From NCBI GenBank assembly GCA_951812925.1, contig OX638371.1:112491124-112555123 (forward strand): 64,000 nt of DNA, given 5' to 3'. The stretch comes from Calliopum simillimum. Lineage: Eukaryota; Arthropoda; Insecta; Diptera; Lauxaniidae. Below are positions 25,700 through 36,188 of the stretch, in pieces (positions within the stretch are counted from its first letter, which is position 1; the number at the start of each line of letters is the position of its first letter). The notes under the pieces are model-generated. The model did not search any database. It was not told where the DNA came from and was given only the letters and a program-made list of their open reading frames with translations. Both the position numbers and the translations under genes were made by a program.

Positions 25700-25842
25700 A
25701 AACGATAGTGTATCTGTCTAAGGACAGATGCCCGGGTTCAAATCCTCCACTCGGTGATTTTCATTTCCAATTTTTAAATTTCAATAAATTTGTCTGAAGA
25801 GTCTTCGGAGCAGAAAATGAAGCATTTGTCCAACATAGCCGA
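25700..25842 (+). mobile_element. tRNA-like repeat with decayed hammerhead tail (copy C)
   Basis: A B-box-like GGTTCAAATCC lies at 25735-25745. About 50 nt further on is CTGAAGAGTCTTCGG..GAAGCATTTGTC (25794-25830), which aligns base for base with the hammerhead at 60241-60277 but has CTGAAGA for CTGATGA and a damaged stem II. The following word CAACATAGCCG also matches (AATATAGCCG at 60 kb). It is best read as an old copy of the same SINE-like family. Confidence 0.6.
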
Positions 25843-25879
25843 GGTGTAATATAAAAAAAAATTAATGAAAAAAATTTCA

Positions 25880-25955
25880 TCCACACTGAGATTCGAACCC
25901 GGAACACATTGCTCAGAAATATATAACAAAATCTTTGGCACATTCGGCTATGAAA
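25880..25955 (-). mobile_element. tRNA-like SINE head (copy D)
   Basis: On the minus strand an A-box-like TAGCCGAATGTG (25950-25939) is followed about 40 nt later by a B-box GGTTCGAATCT (25899-25889), the internal RNA polymerase III promoter layout of tRNA-derived SINEs. No complete cloverleaf is apparent. It lies head-on to copy C. Confidence 0.5.
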
Positions 25956-26587
25956 CCTCTTTATATTTTCGTGTAAATTTTGAATTTTACATTAAATTTG
26001 TTGGAATTTATAAATAAAAAAAATTGGTCTTTTTCTGGTCCGAATATAATGCATAAGGAGGCAATTGACCTTTTTCTGGTCTGATTGTAATGCATAAGAA
26101 GACATTTAGTTACGCCCAAGGACAAACAATGTAAAACGTAAATAGAGCTTTATATGTGATGGGAACAGAATTTGGACTAGTCGGTTTCTCCCATGGAGAA
26201 GTTTGCAAAATAGTTTTGGAATAGTTTGTGGTCCTGCAAAAGGCATTGTTTATTTTAAAGGTAAAATCTTTCTGACTAATGGTCTAAAGAAAGGCGTAAC
26301 TCAAATTTTTTCGAAATTGACATTTTTGTCCATTCTGTTTGGCCACTCTCTACATAATACACCTCCCTACAAAAATTAGGCATGATAATATCAAAAATAG
26401 CCAAGTTATAGTCAATTTTAAAAAAGCCCTAACACAAAACAAAAAATTCTTGAAAGAAAAAAGCCCTAACTCACAATATGTAGCGATTAAATAAAGTTAA
26501 AATCACTCAGAAACTATTCGGTTAATTAAGCTGAAAACTTGGCAGTGAGTGTATCTCAAATATGGGAAGGTTTTTGTACTATAAACG

Positions 26588-27000
26588 AAGGTTCCCGAAA
26601 GCCATCCGAAGGTTTTCTGGTCAAAACGAAGAATATCTGGGCATACTAGAGGAAAAATATCTATTGTAGACAATCAATGAACCTTATTCGATAGTTTTCT
26701 CAAAAGCTACCCGAAAACGAAGAATATTTCGGTATACTAGAGGGAAAATATCATTGGTGCACTATCAAAATGGTCTAACTGGTAGTTTTTTGGGACACCC
26801 GAAGGTTCTAGAAGTTCATCCGAAGGCTTCAAAATCAAAACAAAGAATTCCTAGGTATTTAAAGAATATGGCGGACTATCAACAAGCCTTAATTGATAGT
26901 TTACTAAGGCATCCGAAGGTTCCCGAAAGTCACCCGAAGGTTTCATAGTCAATACGAAGAGTATCAAGGTATACAGATGGGAAAACATCAATAGCATCTA
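26588..27000. repeat. Degenerate minisatellite, about four units of roughly 110-130 bp
   Basis: The words CATCCGAAGGTT, CGAAGAATATC and TATACTAGAGG recur at intervals of about 110-130 bp. Units differ by point changes and small gaps. A 64-codon open frame crossing it is repeat-driven. Confidence 0.65.
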
Positions 27001-27542
27001 TGAGTTTGGTTGCTGTGGGTACTTTATTATCATAAACTTTACTTGATGTACATTTTAATGTTTTAAATTGTTGTTACCTGCTGATTGTCACCACTTTTAT
27101 GATAATCTTCCCTACAAAACATAAACATTTTCGTTAAATTTTTTGTCCAATCCAATTAACTTTCTTTGTTAAGGTGTTCCTCTTCATTTTATATTGAATA
27201 ACTTAAATTTTATTCATAATTTTTGATTTATTGTAAAAAGCCCTAACTCACTTTTTTTTTAAAAAAATTTTAAAATGAAAAGACCTAACACACAAAACTA
27301 CCCAAAAAACAAAGAAAATAAAAAAAAAAAAAATCCTAGAATGAAAATTGTTGATAGTTTTTGTTGTAAATTGCATTTAAAGTTTTTTTAAATGTTTGGC
27401 GTATCAAATTTTATTCAGTTTTTTCCTTCTCCTGTAAAGTATTGAAAATGTGAGTTACGCCTTTTCCATATTAAGCTAACGATATGTAGCGTGGATATTG
27501 GCTTAAAAATAATACCGCTATATTTCCCGATATATCTACAGA

Positions 27543-27722
27543 GGCAAAAGTAATACAAATACACATTATGTGCCATAATAAACGGTTATTTGATCGATAT
27601 AATTTTTCAACTTAATATCATCAATTCTACACCATCAAGTAAACTTTCAGTGAAAACAGAGCCCAATTTCGTTCATTTCTGACAAAATGTCAGCCAATTC
27701 ATATCATGGCATTACTTTTGCC
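27543..27722. mobile_element. MITE of about 180 bp with GGCAAAAGTAAT termini
   Basis: It starts GGCAAAAGTAAT and ends with the complement ATTACTTTTGCC. Internal words (TTTTTCAACTTAAT, CATCAAGTAAACTTT, AACAGAGCCCAAT) recur near 43133-43260 and in split form at 49210-49344 plus 53306-53420. This gives at least three copies in the window. Confidence 0.7.
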
Positions 27723-28051
27723 TTTATGAACTTAAGTATTCCACTCTCAAAAAACCCATTAATTTGCCAGAAACCTTTGGCCTGTCCAAACATTAAATAT
27801 GTGCAAAGTTGGCAAAGCTAGGTATCGCATGTTTTCAGCAGAGCAAATTTATATTTTAAGTTGATTTGCAGAACTCACAATATCCGGTTTTCAACTTGTT
27901 TTTCTACGGAACTACAAGTCCTAGCTCAAATCTGATTTTGCCAGCTTGTAGATCTCACCGAGAACAATATCCTTCACTATACATATAACTAAATTTCACA
28001 AAAAATGTTCAATAACTAGTTTTGCCACCGTTCCCCAGAAATATCATACAC

Positions 28052-28313
28052 TGCAGTATTTTGTAAAATTTTGCTTGTACGGGAAGTGCCTCTTGTCCGA
28101 ATTCACATAGTTTTTGCTCAAAACTTGCACTTACTGTTGTCAGTGTCTGAGAGAAATTTGTTTGGATTATCACAAAAACGGTTTCAGTACAGCATTTTGA
28201 ATTTTTGCTTATATCGGAGGTGCCACGCCCTCTAGTCCGAGTTTGCCTAGTTTGAGCTAAGAGCTTGTATTTATAGTCCTTAGTGTCTGGGGGAAATTTT
28301 GTTGGATTACCAC
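28052..28313. repeat. Two-unit tandem repeat, period about 137 bp
   Basis: Two adjacent units share ATTTTGCTT, GTGCC..CC, AGTCCGA/TGTCCGA, AGTGTCTGAG/AGTGTCTGGG and TTGGATTA(T/C)CAC. A third partial unit may precede them. Nothing coding is seen. Confidence 0.5.
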
Positions 28314-28679
28314 GCTTCCTTCCCTGCGATACAAACGGAAGGATAAAGTGAATATACCCTGGGTGTATGGTGTAAAAATTAAATATATCAACTTAAAGAT
28401 CAACTTTGCGCAATTCTTTTAAACCCTGTACCCCAAATACACTCTAAGAAAAGTTTTCTCTAAAGAGCTAGTGAACATTTTTTTTGTAATATATATGCAA
28501 TAAATATGAAGGTCTAGCAGTGAATGTGTCAATGTAACAGTACACAAAAAACAATATACGCTCAAAGTACAATAATCTTTTTCATCTTATTTCCTGAAGA
28601 AAACAAAACTTAGCATTAAAACACAGGTTTCATTTAAAAAATCATAATCTTTATTTATATTTTTTTTTATAATTGTAGC

Positions 28680-31600
28680 CTACTTAGTTATCCTCTTTTT
28701 ACTAAAATTTTTGACCGGTTTGTTTTTGTTTCGTGAAAATTTGGCACCTCCTGACCTTTTTGTATAATTTCTTGTATTAGAACGTCGTATTTCTTCCCAT
28801 TTAAGTTGTTTGTCTGAGGACTTATCCTTATTGAAAATAGCGTTAGATGTACCTTGACCCTTTGTTTTGCCGGTGTCTTCAAGTAATTCGGCAAAGTCAT
28901 CTGCAGCAGCAAATAGTGAACTCATATCTATAAAGCGAAATAATTTGTGCTCAAAAAATCAAGAAAAAAATAGCGTATTTGAAGTTACTTACCACCGTCA
29001 CTGTGCTTAAGTTTTTGGGCAAAACTTCGCCCATCCAATGTACTTGATTGCTTACGCGCTTTTTTAGATTTTGGCGCATCCAAATCACTATCATCGTCAT
29101 CATTGCTGATATCGCTATCTTCTTCCGTGCTCATGTCGTCTTCATTATTATCATCATTCTGTTGTGTTTCATCCAGTGAAATTGATCCCTCGCTGTCGTT
29201 GTCTTCGTCATCATCACCCAAATCAATTGATCCTGCCTCATCATCTGAAACATCGCTTCTTTTTCCTTCACCTTCATCACCCCAGTCAGCATCAACATCT
29301 TCCATATCGGCATCACTGTCGTGATCAGCAGTAACTTGCTTTTTCTTATTTTTTGTTTTTTTCTCATCAATTTTCAGCTCCCCGCCAATTTCTTTTAAAA
29401 AGTCCAAATCTTCCTCATCATCTGCTGCAGCTTTCGACTTTTTGCCAAAGAAACCATCGAGATAGTCTTCGAATTCATCGTCATTAACTTCGCCAGGCTT
29501 TAGATCTAAGTCATCATCATCGTCATCAGCTTCTTTTTTATTAGAAATTAAAACCGCTTGCTTGCGCTTTTGTTCCAAATAATTAAATATAAACATTTCA
29601 TCTTCAGTGCAGTTTGTTTTCGTTAAAGCTTTCACTGGTTTACCACGTGTACCAAATGACACATAGCGCTTGTGGGCCAATATTGGAATATCTGCTTTAT
29701 TTTGATCTAGTTTTTTCGGATTTTTGAAAGCGAAACGCTCTAAAAAGTGAGGTAAACCAAAATCTCGCAAAGGGTCGCCATAGTACTCGATGCGTTTTTC
29801 TTAAAAGAAAAAAATAAATAAAATATCGAAAGATTTTTAAATTTAATTTTTGCTACACGAATATTGCATTTACTTACGATTTAAAATATTATCAGCGAAC
29901 ACTTGCACAGTAGGATGAAAATGTTCACGTAGCAATAACAGTTCATTACTGAGTGCATACTCTGCACCTGCATAGGTAGGTACCCGGTGATATGGATCAT
30001 ATTTCGTAGCAGAAATATCACTTATTTTAGTTGCTGTTGTCTCAACTTTAGCATGGTGCCACGATGATGGCGCTAAACTTTTCTTTTCATCCTTATTATC
30101 TTTCCCCTTTGAATTTTGTTCATCCTCAACAATATCTTCATATTTTTCTTCACCGTCGCTGTCAAATTTCGCTAGTTCTTCATCATCTGTTAAAACTTTA
30201 GGTAACGTTGGCAGTTTTATCGCTTCACCGCTGACATCATTTCCTTTCCCGTCCTCAAGCTTCGAACCATCACCAAGTTCTTTGCGACTGCGCAACAATT
30301 TATTTATGACAATTAGGCAACCAGCGGCCATCTGTGGAGGCATGTAAAGTGCAATTTGTAAGACACGCTTGATGAAAGCTTGGGCACGTTGTACATTTGT
30401 GTCGATATGAATGGCACGATGTATTATATGCAAAAATTGAGCACCTGTTTTTGTGCCAATTGACGTCACTTCCATATCAAGCATTTTCTTGTATAGCGCG
30501 TTATAAAATCGGTCTGATTTTTCTGACTTTACCGTAATCAATTGAAGCAATAAACTAAGAGTTTGCACAGAAATACGTATATCGGCCAAATGAACCAAAC
30601 GATAAATGGTATCTTGCATATCTTTATTAATTATTTCACCGCTGCCATCAGCTGACTTTGCCTCGAGTATGGCTTTTTGTAAGCACCGCAATATAGCTTG
30701 CATAGTGCGATTGTTAACGGCACCCTTTTGCACTAAAACTTTAAACAGCGAAAAGCAAATATGCACCAATTTAGTGCACACTTCTGAACGACCCGCTGGT
30801 GCAATACTGGAAAGGAAACAGAGGGCAAAGTGCTGGGCACGATCAGAGATGTTGTTTCGAAATAGCAACTTTTCAGTTTCTGAAACAATAACGCCGCACA
30901 TGTTTGGATGCTTATGAGCAACTTCGGTAAGGTGGTGTAAAGCTTTTGAAGCAATTTTAGGTAATGGGTCGCCTAATTTATTGATAAGCATTGTAAGTAA
31001 CATTTGCTCTTTTTCAGGCGCATAAGCGAGCAAAATCGAGGCAGAAATGATGGATGCATTCTTGTTGTTCTCCTGGCCAGTCTGTATACCCTGTTGTAGA
31101 TTTTTTAGAAATTCTAAAACAAAAAAAAATTATATTGCTTAATATGAATTTTAGTGAACTTTTGGTTAATAATATTGGGTTTTGGTTGTTGCGCTCTAGG
31201 ACAGAAATTAAAAAGAATAATTGTTTTTTTAAATTTTAGTTTAAATTTTATTTTTATATACGGTTTTTATTGCGATTGGCCTTACTTATAAATGATTTAA
31301 GACGTTGAGTTCTTCCATTATAACTAGCATTTCTGAGTGTCCTGCGATCAGTTTCATCACTTGTGTGTACTCCATTATAATAGGTGAGGTTTCTATTAAT
31401 GTGCACTGCTGAAGTACGTGGTTGATATTTAGTTTCTCGTATGATATCCGACCTATCTCGAATGCCTAGTTTCGATAATCTACCAAACCGTTGTTAATTA
31501 TGGAACTTTTTCTTTCTATAATGCTGTGGATAGTCTAAATACTTCTTCTAACACATCTTGCAATCTCCTACAGGGTTTTTCCGTCCTCACGCGTTATAAT

Positions 31601-34303
31601 TTTTTTATTTAAAAGTGGTTTCTTCTGATTTTCTTCCCATCTTACTTTTCTAAAAAACGAAGTCTTTCGCTTAAAAAAAAAACTGACAACACAGAACTGT
31701 GCTATCCCAAACTAACTGTAAGTTGAATTTTAAGAGTGTCGCCAATGCTTTTGGATTATTCTTTGATTTCGTGTTTAAGATATTGCCATATTTTTTGGAA
31801 TTCCGAATACTTTTGTGTATTGAATTTAAGTAGGATTTTGCTTATAAGCTCTTTTTTACATTTTTAAGTTACATTTTAGGAAAGTTTATTTTAATAAATA
31901 AAACTAGATACTTACCGAATTATAATTATTATAATTTTATGATTCTTTAAAAAAATTTCAAATTCCGAATACTTTTGTGAGCAACTGTTATTTTTTTTTA
32001 ATTTCTGACGTAGAGCCCAATAACCAAAACCAAATATTTAGGCATGTCGTGAAATCCGATTGATTTCAATCGGTAACAGGTTCTACAAATATTATTAATT
32101 TGCATTAACGAAAAAATAACCGTTTTGGAAATATTTTTAAAAAACCGCAAAAAGTCGAAAAATTTGATTTTATCGAATATGTTCTAAACGGTTATTTTTT
32201 CGTTAATGCAAATCAATATTGTTTGTAGAACCTGTTTTTCTAAACAAAAGAGATTCTTATACTTTTTATCGTTCGACTCACCGTTTTTATCAAAAAGCCT
32301 CCCAAATGAAATTCGATTGAAATCAATCGGATTTCACGACATGCCTGATTATATAGCTTATTTACACAGGTTATTTACATACCAAAATATTGATCCTTGA
32401 GTTCGTTTTCAAAATACCAATATGCATAAATTTTGCGTTGCTTTTCATTGCTTATTTCAGTGTCTTTGCGTAATAATTTCCAATCAGCGGCACGCATTTG
32501 TATCGATATCAGTTTACGATGTGGCGGCAGCAGAACTTCTTTCCACAAATCAGTTAAAATACCGATTACATCCGAACTGGATTTATTTGAGATTTTCGTT
32601 TGGTTAATTAATGTGCTGAGCGCTTCTACATTGCCCAATGGATTGCTAGTGACAAGTAATGCTCCTGCATTAGCACGATCTTTTGCAGTACCCTTGTGTA
32701 AAGCGGTTTGTAACCAACGAGAATCTGACGGATTCCCTATGTGTAACAAGAATAATATCGATTAAAATGTGTTAACGGAAGAAAAAGCTTTAGTTTCGCG
32801 ATAATTGTAAGGACTATCCCAGAGAAATAGCGCCGAGACAACCGAAACTGTTAAATGCATATTGATGAGATTTGGGAACAATTTAACTTTATCGGCTGTT
32901 GTTGTTTTTTTTTTTTTTGCCCAAATAGGGCTCTGGGAATTAATTACAACAACAACAACAACCTCTGAGCGGATCTACTTTTGGAGATATAGCCATCGGA
33001 AGATCGGGATATATCTTTTATAAAAATCGGTATAAGTTAAGAAACCCTGGATGGATTTTAAAAATATTGGTGTCATATGAAAGGTATTTTACCGGGCTAT
33101 ATAATTATTGCACAAAGTTTTTCAATTTGAGTGATAGTTTTCGAGATATGACAATTTTTCAAAAATTAACCCCATTTTATAATTTTAATAACTAAATTAG
33201 AAAGCCTAATTTATTTCCTTTCATTTGATATGCAACATCTATCTGAAATTGCATCGTTAATAAATTTTTATACAAAAAAACAAAAATGGACCAAATCAAT
33301 TTTCTTCAAATTTGGAACTTTAACTAAAAACAATGCCAGGACAGACAACAACAACTTTACTACTACTACAACAGTAATTTTACATAAGAGTAGGGGTAAT
33401 TGGGCGGCCTGCGGCCGCAGCTCAGGATTTAAAACTTTGGACAGCAATTGTATAGCCAGGTTAAATACCTTTCATATGACACCAATATTTTTGAAACCCA
33501 TCCATGGGTTCCCAACTTATACCGATTTTTATAAAAGATATATCCCGATCTTCCGATGGCTACATCTCCGAAAGTAGATCCGCTCAGAGGTTGTTGTTGT
33601 TGTTATGATTAATTTTCAAAGCCCTATTTGGGCAAAAAAAATAAAAAAAAAAACAACAGTCGATAAAGTTAAATTAAGCCGAGATTTGGTATATATGTAT
33701 GATTTCTAGTTTTTGGTTTTCTTCTTTTAATGAAAACGAGACATAAACAATAACTGATACTTAGATTTTCGAATAACTAACTTAGAAGTATCGATATAAT
33801 CCATTCTTACGTTTTGCAAATGTTGATTTTTCAGCTTCGAAGGAACTTTTACATAGATTGAATAATTCAATTTGTTCGCTATCCTTCATATCCAATGCGT
33901 CTTCACTTATATTAAATTGTGGATACTGCAAGAAAAATAAGCTTTTATACATAGTAGCATTAAGAAGCAACTCCAACTTAAACCTACATACCACATTATA
34001 CCACTTCTGCTGTACATCGGGATCATCACTGGAATCATTTTGTACCCGCTTTCGTTCCTTTTCACGTTTTGCAAAGTAATCTTCCTCCTCATCGATGGCA
34101 TTATCTGTTTGGACATCTCCACCCTCATTTTCAAAATTTTTGATTTTACTTTTTTTTACTTTTTGCGCAACATTTTCCGTTTGAACCTTTTCTTCATCAT
34201 CATCAAAGATTATTTTCTTATTTTTTTGAACCTTTTCTTCATCATCATTAAAAATTATTTTCTTATTTTTAGGAGCTGCATTTAAATCCAATGGAGGCGG
34301 CAT
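28680..34303 (-). CDS. CEBPZ/Noc1 ribosome-biogenesis factor, six exons
   Basis: Exons on the minus strand are 34303-33992, 33925-33811, 32736-32383, 31113-29878, 29799-28993 and 28927-28680. They sum to 3072 nt, exactly 1023 codons plus stop. The protein aligns along its length with human CEBPZ: KWYNV region, FAKRNPSDSRWLQTALHKGT, INKLGDPLPKIASKALHHL, HPNMCGV, KLLFRNNISDRAQHFA, KYDPYHRVPTYAGAE, YYGDPLRDF, a long acidic tail, and the SSLFAAADDFAELL end. Yeast Mak21/Noc1 and this family form a complex with Noc2 that moves 60S pre-ribosomes from nucleolus to nucleoplasm; the fly orthologue is CG7839 from memory. The N-terminus has two near-identical KNKKIIF-DDEEKVQ repeats. The 1-kb intron after exon 2 holds a foldback element, and the next intron holds a MITE. 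AATAAA lies about 25 nt past the stop. Confidence 0.93.
31254..31491 (-). other. Open frame without start inside a CEBPZ intron
   Basis: About 79 codons are open on the minus strand from a stop at 31492 to a stop at 31254, with reading LSKLGIRDRSDIIRE and later SDETDRRTLRNASYNGRT. There is no ATG and no obvious splice sites. It could be a fragment of an old transposon gene. Function is unknown, and chance is possible at this length. Confidence 0.25.
32040..32346. mobile_element. MITE with AGGCATGTCGTGAAATCCGA termini in a CEBPZ intron
   Basis: Terminal inverted repeats of 33 bp are perfect: AGGCATGTCGTGAAATCCGA continuing to TTCAATCG on the left and the exact complement on the right. An inner inverted pair (TTTGCATTAACGAAAAAATA and complement) lies inside. 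The right end is only about 36 bp from the donor splice site of CEBPZ exon 3 (intron starts at 32382). It is related by its ends to 23991-24231. Confidence 0.85.
32893..33665. mobile_element. Foldback element with roughly 240-bp arms in a CEBPZ intron
   Basis: The arm at about 32893-33130 (CTTTATCGGCTGTTGTTG, CCCAAATAGGGCT, a CAA trinucleotide run, GAGCGGATCTACTTT, CCATCGGAAGATCGGGATAT, CATATGAAAGGTATTT) is repeated inverted at about 33430-33665. A loop of about 300 bp with its own open frame separates them. The arms are only mildly diverged, suggesting a fairly recent insertion. It lies between CEBPZ exons 2 and 3. Confidence 0.8.
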
Positions 34304-34819
34304 AGTTAAATTGTTTCCTTAATTTTAAAAACAAAATTCAGAAATAGTGCACGTTTTTTTATTTTAACCATAGAAAATCAAAAGAAGTGAAACAACCAAC
34401 ACTATTACAAAATAATTATTTGGTTGTATTAGTAGTTTTGAAATTCAACTTGCTGTGGTGACTAACAGAAATGTTGGTTTACCACTTAGGGTGTTTTGTC
34501 CCAAATTAGGGAGTTACTTGACTTTTTTTTAATAATGCAACAAATTTTCAATATATTAAGGGCAATATCTTAAAAGCAAGTGAATGGGATTTAAAAATTA
34601 ATTAAATAAAAATACGTTTGATGTTTTTGTAAGTCAGAAAATCATTTTCGTCTTTATTATCTCGAAATGATAAAATTGGGCAACATTGTAAGAAATTAAA
34701 TTTGACAATTCATTTCACCTCACTTTTGTTTACATTTTTTACATATTTGCTTTTCTTAAGCTCAATCAATAAATACCTGAGTATTTTTGGACTTATCTTT
34801 TGATAAGATTTCCTACAAA

Positions 34820-35636
34820 ATGGATACTTTAAAAAGTTTAATCAAATCCTATGAGATATGGGTTGCTACAAATCCTAACACTGTGGCACTGGGACACAAA
34901 ATGGATTTCCCATCTTACAGCAGGTGAGCATAATACATATTTGATTTAATATCCATTTGTGAACAATAAAGGTTTTTTAGAACGAATTTCTGATCCTACT
35001 GTTATATTTTCTCTATCCAACATTTTGGTGCTTTATAATGATCGGATTATCGACAGACATAGATGCACCATGGGAGTGGCGACGACAAGTAGCAACAGCA
35101 ATGATTATTCGGACAAGAGTTAGCTACCGGTTAAAGGTCATGTTAACTACGATATTTGGTGCTCGTGGAAAATGGTTCTTTGTTGTATTACTACAGGTAG
35201 TAGAAGCAGCCGGGCGATTTTTCATTCCCAAACATTTAACGGATAACAATATTACAACACCCGCAATACCGAGCCTCAATCGTAAACCATTTATAAAACA
35301 AGACAAGGCTAGTTTTACATTCCAATTAAAACATTATAGTCCCTGCGTACACAAAGTAGAAGGCGCACCTTCATTGCAATATCGCGATTTTAATATAAAG
35401 CAACTATTAATAAGCCGACAGCAGGGCAAAGTGCGCTGCTGCTGGCAGAATATTTGTATATTGCAAAACCCTTGTTTCATCTAGCTTCAATGGGTATATT
35501 TGGAGAAAAACGTTGGAAGCAATATTTTGTAGTGCTGACCTTTGACTTGGATAGTATTCGTTACGAAAATCGCCATCTGATGAGCAAACAACTAAAGCTA
35601 GAAGTGTCGCGTCGCTGTATATATATTGAAAGGTAA
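34820..35636 (+). pseudogene. PEX16-like pseudogene (peroxisome membrane biogenesis)
   Basis: A first exon (34820-34923, MDTLKSLIKSYE..) with a GTGAGC donor is followed by fragments of a Pex16-like protein in different frames: SNILVLYNDRIIDRHR, then RLKVMLTTI..GARGKWFFVVLLQVV, then LAEYLYIAKPLFHLASMGIFG and YFVVLTFDL. PEX16 is a peroxisomal membrane protein needed to insert other peroxins. The frames are joined by an in-frame TAG at about 35119 and at least one frameshift near 35430, the segment between TTI and GARGKW is shortened, and the C-terminus stops early at a TAA (about 35634). It starts 516 bp from the divergent CEBPZ gene. Presence of an intron argues for a duplicated rather than retrotransposed copy. 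A badly sequenced real gene is less likely but not excluded. Confidence 0.7.
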
Positions 35637-36188
35637 CCTATGAACGTTACACTCAAAGGCACCTGTGATTTTTAAATGCAGCTGTACGCAACATTACTCT
35701 TGTATTGTTTGGGGCTAATCCATTGTTGGAATAATTCCTCATTGGCAGGATACCTGGCCTATCACTGAATCCATCGTAGATACGAATTTCGTGAAATCTA
35801 TGAAATTGCTATCATTGAATTCGAATTGCTCCGAGTGAATTCAAAATTCGTCGATTGGGATCACTTACTCCATCCGAAACTAAATTTTTTTTTTTAATTT
35901 CTGACGAATTACGAAGTTACGTTCGTAATTTCTTGTAATCAATAATAGCATTTTCGTAGATCTCACGAAATTCATATCTACGATGGATTCAATGATAGGC
36001 CTAATTATTATTATATTTTCTTAACAGTTAATCAATAAAACTATATATTATACTCGACATGATCTAATTTTACCTGATACATAGGACATTAGTGGACTTT
36101 AGAAGTTTTTCCGATGGACCCTTTATATTTATGAAGGACTGACCTTTGGTAGTAAGAAACTATCAATAAGAGTAAGAAACTATCAAAA

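Larger units (their letters stand above)
19015..28679. other. Intergenic region between JIL-1 and CEBPZ
   Basis: This holds the JIL-1 3' UTR and polyadenylation signals (to about 19320), AT-rich DNA, a decayed mariner at 20405-21540, MITEs at 22874-23099, 23469-23918, 23991-24231 and 27543-27722, tRNA-like repeats at 25700-25960, a minisatellite at 26588-27000 and a two-unit repeat at 28052-28313. No convincing protein gene was found. Confidence 0.7.

Noticed and set aside
29103..29324. Serine-rich plus-strand open frame within CEBPZ
   Set aside because: It is the antisense of the acidic GAT/GAA-rich tail of CEBPZ exon 5.
34820..35636. Intact PEX16 gene
   Set aside because: An in-frame TAG, at least one frameshift, a shortened middle and an early stop make an intact product impossible as read.
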